A DNA stretch of 40,016 nt from an uncultured Erysipelotrichaceae bacterium. GTDB lineage: Bacteria > Bacillota_I > Bacilli_A > Erysipelotrichales > Erysipelotrichaceae. The first letter of the stretch is position 1; each line of letters opens with the position of its first letter. Below, one piece after another: positions 34,260 to 40,016 of the stretch. The DNA lies in contig CAKUWO010000008.1 in NCBI GenBank assembly GCA_934699415.1, forward strand, positions 1 through 40,016, read 5' to 3'. Both the position numbers and the translations under genes were made by a program. The notes beneath the pieces are model-generated. The model had not been told where the DNA came from. It saw nothing but the letters and a program-made list of their open reading frames with translations, and did no database searches.

Positions 34260-34265
34260 ATTATA
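34260..34265 (-). promoter_or_regulatory. -10 box of rarA, probable leaderless start
   Basis: A perfect minus-strand TATAAT is followed after 7 bases (AAAAAAC) by the rarA ATG. It lies within the 36-base gap to the divergent transketolase gene, so the promoter region must overlap that gene's start. Confidence 0.5.
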
Positions 34266-34288
34266 GACTAGAAAAGGAGGATATAAAA

Positions 34289-35104
34289 ATGGATAATTTA
34301 AATCTCGCTAAACATGCTAGAGAAATTCGTAAGAAAATTGTCACAATGATTTATGATGCTCAATCAGGACATCCAGGAGGATCTCTTGGTGCTACCGATA
34401 TTTTAACGACTCTTTATTTTGATGAGATGGATATCAACAAAGATAATCTAAATTCCATTAAAAGAGATCGTTTTGTACTTTCTAAAGGTCATACATCTCC
34501 TGCTCTTTATGCGACCTTAGATGAAAAAGGATTACTAAATGAAGATTTAAAGAGTTTCCGTCAAATCAATTCGAACCTTCAAGGACATCCAAATATGAAT
34601 GAAGTAGCAGGTGTTGATATGTCTACGGGCTCTTTAGGTCAGGGTGTATCAGCTGCTGTTGGTATGGCTATTGCTAATAAGATTGATGAAGTACCTTATC
34701 GTATTTACGCTCTTTTAGGTGATGGCGAAAGCGAAGAAGGCATCGTTTGGGAAGCTATGATGGCTGCGGCTCATTATAAGCTTGATAATTTATGTATTAT
34801 CTTTGACCAAAACGGTTTACAAATTGATGGTAAGGTAAGCGATGTTATTAACCCATTACCACTTAAAGAAAAACTATTAGCTTTTGGTTTAAATGTTGTG
34901 GAAATAGATGGCCATAAATTTGATGAAATTAAGAAAGCTTTAGCTATTGCTAAAGAAACTAAAGGCAAACCAACAGCTATTGTTGCACATACTATTAAAG
35001 GCAAAGGTGTTTCTTATATGGAAGATAATGCTAGTTGGCATGGTGCTGCTCCAAATAAGGAACAATATGATTTAGCAATGGCAGAACTTAAGGAGGAAGC
35101 ATAA
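34289..35104 (+). CDS. Transketolase, N-terminal subunit
   Basis: First half of a split transketolase, which moves two-carbon units in the non-oxidative pentose phosphate pathway using thiamine diphosphate. It has 271 residues. Visible features are the substrate-side GHPGGSLGATDIL, KGHTSPALYA, GHPNMNEVAGVDMSTGSLGQG, and the thiamine motif beginning LGDGESEEG and ending near DQNG. The AAAGGAGG ribosome site is strong. It ends one base before the C-terminal subunit gene starts, so the pair should be co-translated in equal amounts. Confidence 0.95.
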   Translation: MDNLNLAKHAREIRKKIVTMIYDAQSGHPGGSLGATDILTTLYFDEMDINKDNLNSIKRDRFVLSKGHTSPALYATLDEKGLLNEDLKSFRQINSNLQGHPNMNEVAGVDMSTGSLGQGVSAAVGMAIANKIDEVPYRIYALLGDGESEEGIVWEAMMAAAHYKLDNLCIIFDQNGLQIDGKVSDVINPLPLKEKLLAFGLNVVEIDGHKFDEIKKALAIAKETKGKPTAIVAHTIKGKGVSYMEDNASWHGAAPNKEQYDLAMAELKEEA

Positions 35105-35105
35105 G

Positions 35106-36035
35106 ATGGCTCAGGAAACAAGAAATGCTTATGGCGAAAAACTTGCTGAGTTAATTGTTGAAAACAAAGATATTGTCGTTCTTGATGCTGACTTAACTAA
35201 AAGTACTAAAACGGCTTTAGCTAAAAAGACTTGTCCTGAAAGACATTTTAATGCTGGTATTGCCGAAGAGAATATGCTTGGCATGGCTGCTGGTCTTGCA
35301 GCATCTGGCAAAATCGCTTTTGCATCAAGTTTTGCAGTCTTTGCAACTGGTAGAGCTTTTGAAATTATTCGTAACTCTATTTGCTATCCTAATTTAAATG
35401 TTAAAATCTGTGCTACTCATGCTGGTTTATCGGTAGGCGAAGATGGTGCATCACATCAATCAATTGAAGATGTTGCTATTATGCGTGTTTTACCTAATAT
35501 GCATGTCTTTGTACCATGTGATCAATATGAAACTAAAGCAGTTATCGATCATGTAGCTAAACTTAATGGTCCATGTTATGTAAGACTTGGCAGAGGTAAA
35601 GTTGAAGATGTTTATAACGAAAATACTATCTTTGACTTCTCTAAAGTATCTGTCTTAAAAGAAGGCAAAGATGTTGCGTTATTTGCAATGGGTTTAATGG
35701 TTCAAGAAGCTCTTAAAGCTAGCGAAATTTTAAAAGAAAAGGGCATTAATTGTAGTGTTATCAATGTCTCAAGTATTAAACCACTTGATGAAGAAGGTAT
35801 TATTGAACAGTTGGCTAAGCATAAGATGGCTTTTGTATTAGAGGAACATAATATCATTGGTGGATTATTTGGCGCTATTGCTGAAGTAGCGGTTAAGGGA
35901 AATCATGGACCAATTTATCCAATTGGTGTTAATGATACTTTTGGTGAATCAGGACCGGCAAAAGAAGTTTTAAAGAAATATGGCTTAACAGCTGAGCATA
36001 TTGTTGAAGAAGTAAGTAAAAAGAGCTTGTTATAA
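35106..36035 (+). CDS. Transketolase, C-terminal subunit
   Basis: Second half of the split enzyme, 309 residues, with the pyrimidine-binding and C-terminal domains. It contains HFNAGIAEENMLGMAAGLAASGKIAFASSFAVFATGRAFEIIRNS, with the catalytic glutamate for the thiamine pyrimidine in AEENM. The THAGLSVGEDGASHQSIEDVAIMR stretch follows. The C-terminal domain has the EEHNIIGGLFGAIAE motif. It forms an operon with the N-terminal gene and is followed by a strong terminator overlapping the stop. Confidence 0.95.
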   Translation: MAQETRNAYGEKLAELIVENKDIVVLDADLTKSTKTALAKKTCPERHFNAGIAEENMLGMAAGLAASGKIAFASSFAVFATGRAFEIIRNSICYPNLNVKICATHAGLSVGEDGASHQSIEDVAIMRVLPNMHVFVPCDQYETKAVIDHVAKLNGPCYVRLGRGKVEDVYNENTIFDFSKVSVLKEGKDVALFAMGLMVQEALKASEILKEKGINCSVINVSSIKPLDEEGIIEQLAKHKMAFVLEEHNIIGGLFGAIAEVAVKGNHGPIYPIGVNDTFGESGPAKEVLKKYGLTAEHIVEEVSKKSLL

Positions 36036-36048
36036 ACAAGTTCTTTTT
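36018..36048 (+). terminator. Terminator of the transketolase pair
   Basis: A 14-bp stem with one G-U pair (AAAAAGAGCTTGTT / AACAAGTTCTTTTT) around a 3-base loop, carrying its own T run. It overlaps the stop codon. The gtrA start is only 14 bases further on. Confidence 0.88.
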
Positions 36049-36062
36049 GTAATCTAATAGGG

Positions 36063-36476
36063 ATGAAAAAGTTAATTGATTTATTTTTTAAATATAAAGA
36101 AGCAATTCTTTATCTCTTCTTTGGTGGTTGCTCAACATTAGTTAATATTGTTACCTATGGTATTGGTACAAGAATTCTTGAATGGGATGTTATTAGTGCA
36201 AATATTTTAGCTTGGGTATGCTCAGTTATCTTTGCTTATCTTACTAATAAATTCTTTGTCTTTGAATCCAAAGCTAATGATTTAAATACCCTCTTTAAAG
36301 AAGTTCTTTCTTTCTTCTCGGCTCGTGTAGTGACCTTATTATTAGATGTAGCAATTATGAAGTTTGGCATTTATTTTGGTATCAACGACTTAATTATGAA
36401 AGTTATTGCCAATATCTTTGTAATTATTGCTAACTATATATTTTCAAAATTATTTATCTTTAAGAAAGAAAAGTAG
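36063..36476 (+). CDS. GtrA family membrane protein
   Basis: A 137-residue four-helix membrane protein of the GtrA/DPMS-like flippase family, thought to aid translocation of polyprenyl-linked sugars for wall or surface glycosylation. Typical elements are EAILYLFFGGCSTLVNIVTYGI in helix 1, ILAWVCSVIFAYLTNKFFVFES in helix 2 and VIANYIFSKLFIFKK at the C-terminus. The start follows the transketolase terminator by 14 bases with only a weak GGG element, so it may have its own leaderless-type start or rely on read-through. Confidence 0.9.
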   Translation: MKKLIDLFFKYKEAILYLFFGGCSTLVNIVTYGIGTRILEWDVISANILAWVCSVIFAYLTNKFFVFESKANDLNTLFKEVLSFFSARVVTLLLDVAIMKFGIYFGINDLIMKVIANIFVIIANYIFSKLFIFKKEK

Positions 36477-36503
36477 TGCTTTATTATCTAAGCACTTCTT
36501 TTT
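36475..36503 (+). terminator. Terminator of gtrA
   Basis: AGTGCTT pairs with AAGCACT around an 8-base loop, followed by TCTTTTTATT. It begins at the gtrA stop. Confidence 0.75.
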
Positions 36504-36528
36504 ATTATAGATAATATAGAGGTAATTT

Positions 36529-37674
36529 ATGGCACATAGATTTAAAACTGCAAATGATGTTTATCTTGGCGATGGTGCACTTAATGCATCAGAAGAAAAG
36601 ATTATTAAATTAGGTAAAAAAGCTCTTATTGTAACTGGTGGTTCAATGATTAAACAAGGACATATCAATACAATTATTGAATTACTTGAAAGAAATGGGA
36701 TAGCTTATGCAATTTATAATGGCATCGATAATGAACCAGATGATTTAATGATTAATGATGGTTTAGAAGTTTATCAGAAAGAAAAATGCAATTTTTTAAT
36801 TGGTTTTGGTGGTGGTAGTCAACTTGATGGTGCTAAAGCGATAGCAATTTTAGTCAATGGCAAAGGTAAATTAAGCGATTATATGGGTAAAAACATTAAT
36901 CATAAAATTCCGCCTTTAGTAATGATCCCATCAACCTCTGGTACAGGTTCTGAGACTACACCTTTTACAATTATTAATGATAATGAAACTAATATTAAGA
37001 TGTTACTTAAAGGTGATAGTTTGTGGCCAAATGTAGCTATTGTTGAACCATCCTTTAGCTATAGTATGCCAAAGAAAGTAACCGCATCTTCTGGTCTTGA
37101 TGCCCTTACACATGCCATTGAAGCATATACATCTAGAAGGGCTTTTGCACAAAGTGATATGTTTGCCTTATCTGCTATTAAACGCATCTTTAAATATCTT
37201 CTATTAGCCTTAGATGAAGATTTTGCAGCAAGAGAAGAGATGGCAATTGCATCATATGAAGCTGGTGTTAGTTTTGCTAATTCATCAGTTACTATTATTC
37301 ATGGTATGAGTAGACCTATTGGTGCATTATTTCATGTACCTCATGGTTTATCTAATGCGATGCTACTTCCAACCTGTTTAGATTATGTAAAAGATGGGAC
37401 ATATGAGCGTTTTGCGGATATGGCTAGAGCTATTGGCATTGATGAAGAAGATGATATTAGAGCTAGTGAATTATTTGTTGAAGAAGTAATTAAGCTTTGT
37501 ATTAAATGTGATGTACCAAGTCTAGCTGAATATGGTATTGATAAAGATAAATATTTAAATAGTATTGCTAAAATGGCAAAAGATGCTATGGCTAGTGGCA
37601 GTCCATCAAATACAATTAAAGAAATAAATGAAAAAGATATCATTAAGCTATATCATGATGTCTATGGTGCTTAA
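36529..37674 (+). CDS. Iron-containing alcohol dehydrogenase
   Basis: A 381-residue NAD(P)-dependent group III alcohol dehydrogenase. The dinucleotide-binding part has FLIGFGGGSQLDGAKAIA, and VMIPSTSGTGSETTPFTII follows. The metal ligands are visible in GLDALTHAIEAYTSR (Asp, His) and in HGMSRPIGALFHVPHGLSNAMLLP (two His). Members act on 1,3-propanediol, lactaldehyde/1,2-propanediol, butanol or ethanol; the substrate here is unclear. An AGAGGTAAT ribosome-site-like element precedes the ATG. The 3' end abuts a broken EamA gene on the other strand. Confidence 0.93.
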   Translation: MAHRFKTANDVYLGDGALNASEEKIIKLGKKALIVTGGSMIKQGHINTIIELLERNGIAYAIYNGIDNEPDDLMINDGLEVYQKEKCNFLIGFGGGSQLDGAKAIAILVNGKGKLSDYMGKNINHKIPPLVMIPSTSGTGSETTPFTIINDNETNIKMLLKGDSLWPNVAIVEPSFSYSMPKKVTASSGLDALTHAIEAYTSRRAFAQSDMFALSAIKRIFKYLLLALDEDFAAREEMAIASYEAGVSFANSSVTIIHGMSRPIGALFHVPHGLSNAMLLPTCLDYVKDGTYERFADMARAIGIDEEDDIRASELFVEEVIKLCIKCDVPSLAEYGIDKDKYLNSIAKMAKDAMASGSPSNTIKEINEKDIIKLYHDVYGA

Positions 37675-37679
37675 TTAAT

Positions 37680-37929
37680 TGTAAAGCTTTGTAATAAGCT
37701 AACCATGTACTGGTTACAAGACTAGATAAAAGAATAAAGATAATTACTTTTAAATCAACATTCTTTAATAGTTTTTATGTGTTACTAAAACCATTAGCCA
37801 TAAAAATGCTGTAACAACAATTGCTCTTAATGTGGTAGCGTTTGTTGAACCTGTTTTGTTGATTCCACATTTAGCCAAGATTGATATTAAATCTACAAAT
37901 AATGATGTAAGTGCATATATTAACCACAT
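37680..37929 (-). pseudogene. EamA-family transporter remnant, frameshifted and truncated
   Basis: Translated on the minus strand from the ATG at 37929, this reads MWLIYALTSLFVDLISILAK and continues through TNATTLRAIVVTAFLWLMVL to a TAA at 37765. Moving one frame at an AAAAA run just before that stop lets it go on as VIIFILLSSLVTSTWLAYYK and then ALQLIK. This is the characteristic first two-thirds of the single-domain EamA (DMT) transporters, including the TWLAYYKALQL motif. The rest (about 50 residues) is missing, because the sequence then runs into the alcohol dehydrogenase gene. I infer a decayed gene; a homopolymer sequencing error could explain the shift but not the truncation. Confidence 0.7.
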
Positions 37930-37949
37930 AATTATTAGATAATAAGCAT

Positions 37950-37974
37950 AATAAAAGCCTGCTTATGCAGGCTT
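37950..37974 (-). terminator. Terminator of the minus-strand GNAT gene
   Basis: AAGCCTGC-ttat-GCAGGCTT, followed on the minus strand by TTAT. It overlaps the GNAT stop codon. Confidence 0.8.
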
Positions 37975-38493
37975 ATTTACATCAATCCAATATCTTTCTA
38001 AGTATTTTTCATTACTAGGCTCAAAGACTGTTGATTCATATTGACCGCCATTTTTTAAGATGACTTTACGACTAGCTTCGTTTTCTTTTACGCAAGTAAT
38101 TAATACTTTATCAATGTTTAATTCTTTGCATTTGGGTAAAACTAAAGACAACATTTCAGTTGCATATCCTTTTCTTCTCTCGCTTGGACAAACAGAATAG
38201 CCAATATGGCCGCCATATTTTTCTAAATAATCATTAAAATAATGTCTTATTTGAATAACACCAACAATTTTATGATCGCTTTCTCTTACATAAATATATT
38301 GACTAAATGGTACAAGATTATCAGGAGTAGTTTTTTCGTCTTTACATCGTTCAAGTTCATCTAACCAATCTTTGGCTGAAGAGTGGTTTAAAAGTAATCC
38401 AGCACCTTGAATGATTTCGTTACAATCTATAAATTCTTGACGATATGCTTGAATTTGCTTGCCATATTCAATGCTTGGCTCAATCAATTTCAT
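37963..38493 (-). CDS. GNAT family N-acetyltransferase
   Basis: A 176-residue acetyltransferase of the RimJ/RimL-like group. The motif HIGYSVCPSERRKGYATEMLSL holds the R-x-x-G-x-A acetyl-CoA loop, and NEASRKVILKNGGQYE matches the later family element. I chose the ATG at 38493, preceded by AAGGGG; the open frame that continues to 38601 only translates the tRNA-Ser gene. The gene lies immediately downstream of the tRNA on the same strand and could be co-transcribed with it. The substrate is unknown. Confidence 0.88.
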   Translation of the reverse strand: MKLIEPSIEYGKQIQAYRQEFIDCNEIIQGAGLLLNHSSAKDWLDELERCKDEKTTPDNLVPFSQYIYVRESDHKIVGVIQIRHYFNDYLEKYGGHIGYSVCPSERRKGYATEMLSLVLPKCKELNIDKVLITCVKENEASRKVILKNGGQYESTVFEPSNEKYLERYWIDVNKPA

Positions 38494-38508
38494 GATAATT
38501 CCCCTTAA

Positions 38509-38599
38509 TGGCGGAGACGGTGGGATTCGAACCCACGTGCCGGTTACCCGACAACCTGATTTCGAGTCAGGCTCGTTATAACCACTTCGATACGTCTCC
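38509..38599 (-). tRNA. tRNA-Ser (anticodon CGA)
   Basis: A 91-base class II tRNA including an encoded CCA (38509-38511). The acceptor arms GGAGACG and CGTCTCC pair perfectly, with G as discriminator. The anticodon stem CCTGA/TCAGG encloses a loop with CGA at 38562-38564, reading UCG codons. A long variable arm and a GTTCGAATC T-loop are present. It is transcribed toward the GNAT gene. Confidence 0.97.
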
Positions 38600-38621
38600 A
38601 ACTGTTATTCTAACACAGCTA

Positions 38622-38760
38622 TTATTGTTTTTCTAAAGTGTTTAAAAAGCATCTAAATTTGCCTCTACCATTACGTTTATAATCAAGATTAATTTCTTTT
38701 AAATTGGCTGTAACAAAACAACCATCAGAAATTGTTCCAATAAAAGGTAAATAAAATCAT
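38622..38760 (-). pseudogene. Possible 3' remnant of a decayed ORF
   Basis: On the minus strand an open stretch reads LPFIGTISDGCFVTANLKEI, then NLDYKRNGRGKFRCFLNTLE and KQ before TAA at 38622. A frameshift near 38748-38758 would join it to an upstream PFDDFIYL. No start codon or family is recognisable. It looks like the end of a protein whose front has been lost, but chance is not excluded at this length. Confidence 0.3.
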
Positions 38761-38828
38761 CAAAAGGAATAATGCGAATTACATATCGAAAATCTATTCA
38801 ATGGAATTTTTATACTAAAATATTTCTG

Positions 38829-38975
38829 CGCCACTGCCTGAAAATCGTTGCGTCATATCAGAATACTTCGATAACTATTTGTTTATTGAGCGATGAATTG
38901 AAATTAAATAAATGTTTGGCAGTGCGTGAAAAGCACCGGTTCCGCCGAACAACACACAAAGTCATGCGGTGCTTT
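38829..38975 (+). other. Inverted-repeat-rich segment of unknown role
   Basis: Within the gene-free stretch 38600-39225, CACTGCC (38832-38838) can pair with GGCAGTG (38918-38924), extended by CG pairs across a bulge. A second, perfect 9-bp pair follows: AAAGCACCG (38930-38938) with CGGTGCTTT (38967-38975). It encloses the small hairpin GTTC-cgcc-GAAC. A 71-codon ORF across here (38772-38987) has no ribosome site or familiar motif and I do not call it. The pattern may be a structured RNA, a mobile-element end, or a terminator. Confidence 0.35.
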
Positions 38976-39120
38976 AATAAATATTAAAATGTAATACATC
39001 TTTCAAGATTGACTATTGCTTTATTTTAAAGCATAATATTTCTGCAATTCATAAATCTGAACCCTTTCAATGTAAACTATTGAAAATTGACTAACTAATC
39101 TTCTGTAATGCTATTATGAG

Positions 39121-39206
39121 GATTGCCCTTTGAGGTTTATAGCAATAGGTCGCCCTATGGTTGGTCACATGCATTTATGGTTTGACTAACATCTAGGGAG
39201 GCAATC
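39121..39206 (+). ncRNA. Candidate structured RNA upstream of the HNH gene (HEARO/omega-RNA-like?)
   Basis: The outer stem GATTGCC (39121-39127) pairs perfectly with GGCAATC (39200-39206). Inside, CCCTA (39153-39157) pairs with TAGGG (39194-39198), and GTTGGTC (39160-39166) with GACTAAC (39184-39190, one G-U). The 17-base apical loop contains a short CAT/ATG pairing. A competing hairpin ATAGG-tcgc-CCTAT overlaps the 5' side. The element ends 19 bases before the HNH ORF. RNA directly upstream of an HNH ORF is the hallmark of HEARO (now IscB/IsrB omega-RNA) elements, so I suggest that class or a separate RNA-HNH family. Transcription is not shown. Confidence 0.5.
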
Positions 39207-39225
39207 AGCTTCTTTCCAAAACACT

Positions 39226-40016
39226 ATGGAAAAAAGCAAACAAAAATTTATGGACTTAAACAGAGAAACAGCAATGCGTCTTTGGAATAAGTCTTTCGGC
39301 AAAGAAACTAAAGTAAAAGACTTTGCCGGCAGAACAATAGCCAAAGGTGCCTACAACGACCGCAATAGTGATTGTGGCTGGAATGTAGATCACATTTTAC
39401 CGCAGAGCAGAAGCGGTGCTACCGCCGATCACAATCTTGTCTGCTGTCATATTCTTACAAATGATGAGAAGGCAGATAAATTCCCTTGCTTTAATGCAAA
39501 TGGTACTGCGTTTGAAATTGTCAAGGTGCAAAATCATTACGAAATTCGTCATAAATCTAATGAACCGAAAAAACAAAAAGATGTACCCAAAGCCGTAGAT
39601 TTCTTCGATTCGGCAGCAGGTGTCAGGTTTTTCAAAAAGCTTAAGGGAATACAGAACAAAAGCCGATTTGTCGGTACTGTTTTTGTAAGCCTTCATAATG
39701 TAACAAATACTGCGGTTGTAGATTTTATTGAAGAATTATTTAGTGATGAAAACATATCTTTTAGCACAAAGACCAATTATTCTTCTTTTTATTTTTACAC
39801 CTTGGGCAGTAGTGCTCGAGGGCAGAACATTCAAGTTAAAATCAGCAATTATAATATGCCGCTTAAAGAAGATTCAAACGCATTGCTTGACAAATGTGTT
39901 CTTTTGAACACTTATCTTTCTGCATATTTTTTAGAATGTGAGTATATAAGTGGGTTCGATATTTATTACTGTATCGATTGTTTTGATGACAAGTCTGAAA
40001 TGTACAGCAGTAATTT
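39226..40016 (+). CDS. HNH endonuclease family protein, 3'-truncated by window edge
   Basis: An uninterrupted frame of 263 codons that leaves the window, so it has no visible stop. Residues 52-85 hold an HNH core: WNVDHILPQ (D55, H56), SGATADHNLVCCH (N70, H75), then TNDEKADKF (N79). The N-terminus NRETAMRLWNKSFG-KETKVKDFAG precedes it. After the nuclease comes a basic linker (about residues 110-120), then a region SAAGVRFFKKLKGIQNKSRFVGTV of unknown fold. No RuvC or IscB-type N-terminus is seen. The ATG at 39226 and an in-frame one at 39250 both lack a ribosome site. Codon choice (AGC, GGC, CTT, GCC) differs from neighbours, suggesting transfer. Confidence 0.75.
   Translation, partial: MEKSKQKFMDLNRETAMRLWNKSFGKETKVKDFAGRTIAKGAYNDRNSDCGWNVDHILPQSRSGATADHNLVCCHILTNDEKADKFPCFNANGTAFEIVKVQNHYEIRHKSNEPKKQKDVPKAVDFFDSAAGVRFFKKLKGIQNKSRFVGTVFVSLHNVTNTAVVDFIEELFSDENISFSTKTNYSSFYFYTLGSSARGQNIQVKISNYNMPLKEDSNALLDKCVLLNTYLSAYFLECEYISGFDIYYCIDCFDDKSEMYSSN

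Noticed and set aside
38494..38601. N-terminal extension of the GNAT gene by 36 codons
   Set aside because: These codons are the tRNA-Ser gene read as protein; the ATG at 38493 has a proper ribosome site.
38509..38620. tRNA-Ser as attachment site of an integrative island
   Set aside because: The unusual region lies beyond the 5' end of the tRNA, whereas integrases usually use the 3' end; I found no direct repeat of the tRNA end and no integrase gene.
38772..38987. 71-codon plus-strand ORF beginning MRITYRKSIQ
   Set aside because: No ribosome site, no recognisable motif, and it runs across strong inverted repeats; composition looks like a chance ORF.
39397..39696. 99-codon minus-strand ORF opposite the HNH gene
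   Set aside because: It is antisense to the frame carrying a clear HNH motif and has no domain of its own.
1..40016. Mycoplasma code with TGA as tryptophan
   Set aside because: Several genes end with TGA in ATGA overlaps followed by well-supported starts, and tryptophan is encoded by TGG throughout.
39226..40016. Calling the HNH ORF an IscB or Cas9-like protein
   Set aside because: No PLMP start, RuvC motifs or bridge helix are visible in 263 codons, and the HNH lies too close to the N-terminus.

Overview
This 40 kb window looks like a chromosomal segment of a low-GC, Gram-positive-type anaerobe or fermenter. The best guess is Bacilli in the broad sense, in an Erysipelotrichia- or Mollicutes-adjacent lineage. 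The case rests on AT-rich DNA with strong AGGAGG-type ribosome sites, AddAB instead of RecBCD, a CBS/DRTGG-type family II pyrophosphatase, a DUF1146 protein, split transketolase and many short rho-independent terminators. TGA is used as a stop in several genes (for example in ATGA start/stop overlaps), so the standard bacterial code applies and not the Mycoplasma code. The lineage is inference.

Layout. 1-6.4 kb: the end of a Nudix hydrolase gene, then on the minus strand an ElaA-like acetyltransferase downstream of the addB-addA nuclease/helicase pair. 6.5-16.3 kb: a nucleoside uptake and salvage operon with a good promoter and a cre/LacI-like operator. It encodes a ribokinase-type sugar kinase, purine nucleoside phosphorylase, two tandem nucleoside hydrolases, a MATE exporter, a BMP-type lipoprotein, and a NupABC-type ABC transporter. 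A terminator-like hairpin separates the lipoprotein gene from the ATPase gene. 16.3-23.4 kb: a complete F1Fo ATP synthase operon (two small AtpI-like membrane genes, then a, c, b, delta, alpha, gamma, beta, epsilon). The c subunit carries two membrane carboxylates and other Na+-site residues. 23.4-26.8 kb: a small membrane protein, a LysR regulator divergent from a second MATE transporter, and a GNAT enzyme. 26.8-33 kb: pyrophosphatase, then an overlapping gene run of Sua5/YrdC, a NagA-like protein lacking its catalytic residues, DUF1146, a TagO/WecA-type GlcNAc-1-P transferase and an M32 carboxypeptidase. 33-38.6 kb: rarA, split transketolase, GtrA, an iron-type alcohol dehydrogenase, a frameshifted EamA remnant, a GNAT enzyme and tRNA-Ser(CGA).

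Beyond the tRNA (38.6-40.0 kb) the character changes. There is a decayed ORF remnant, two stretches with extensive inverted repeats, and a compact, highly foldable segment (39121-39206) immediately followed by a 3'-truncated HNH endonuclease gene that runs off the window. This RNA-plus-HNH arrangement resembles the HEARO/omega-RNA type of RNA-associated nuclease element, but the protein shows no RuvC or IscB features in the visible part. It is the most promising candidate for something undescribed here.

Other points of interest are the probable two-carboxylate Na+ c-ring with a degraded glycine motif, a recurring palindrome ATAAC-N3-GTTAT fused to -10 boxes before the atp operon and the next membrane gene, and three genes whose TATAAT box lies only 6-7 bases before the ATG, suggesting leaderless mRNAs. 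All calls are from reading the sequence; no database search was possible.
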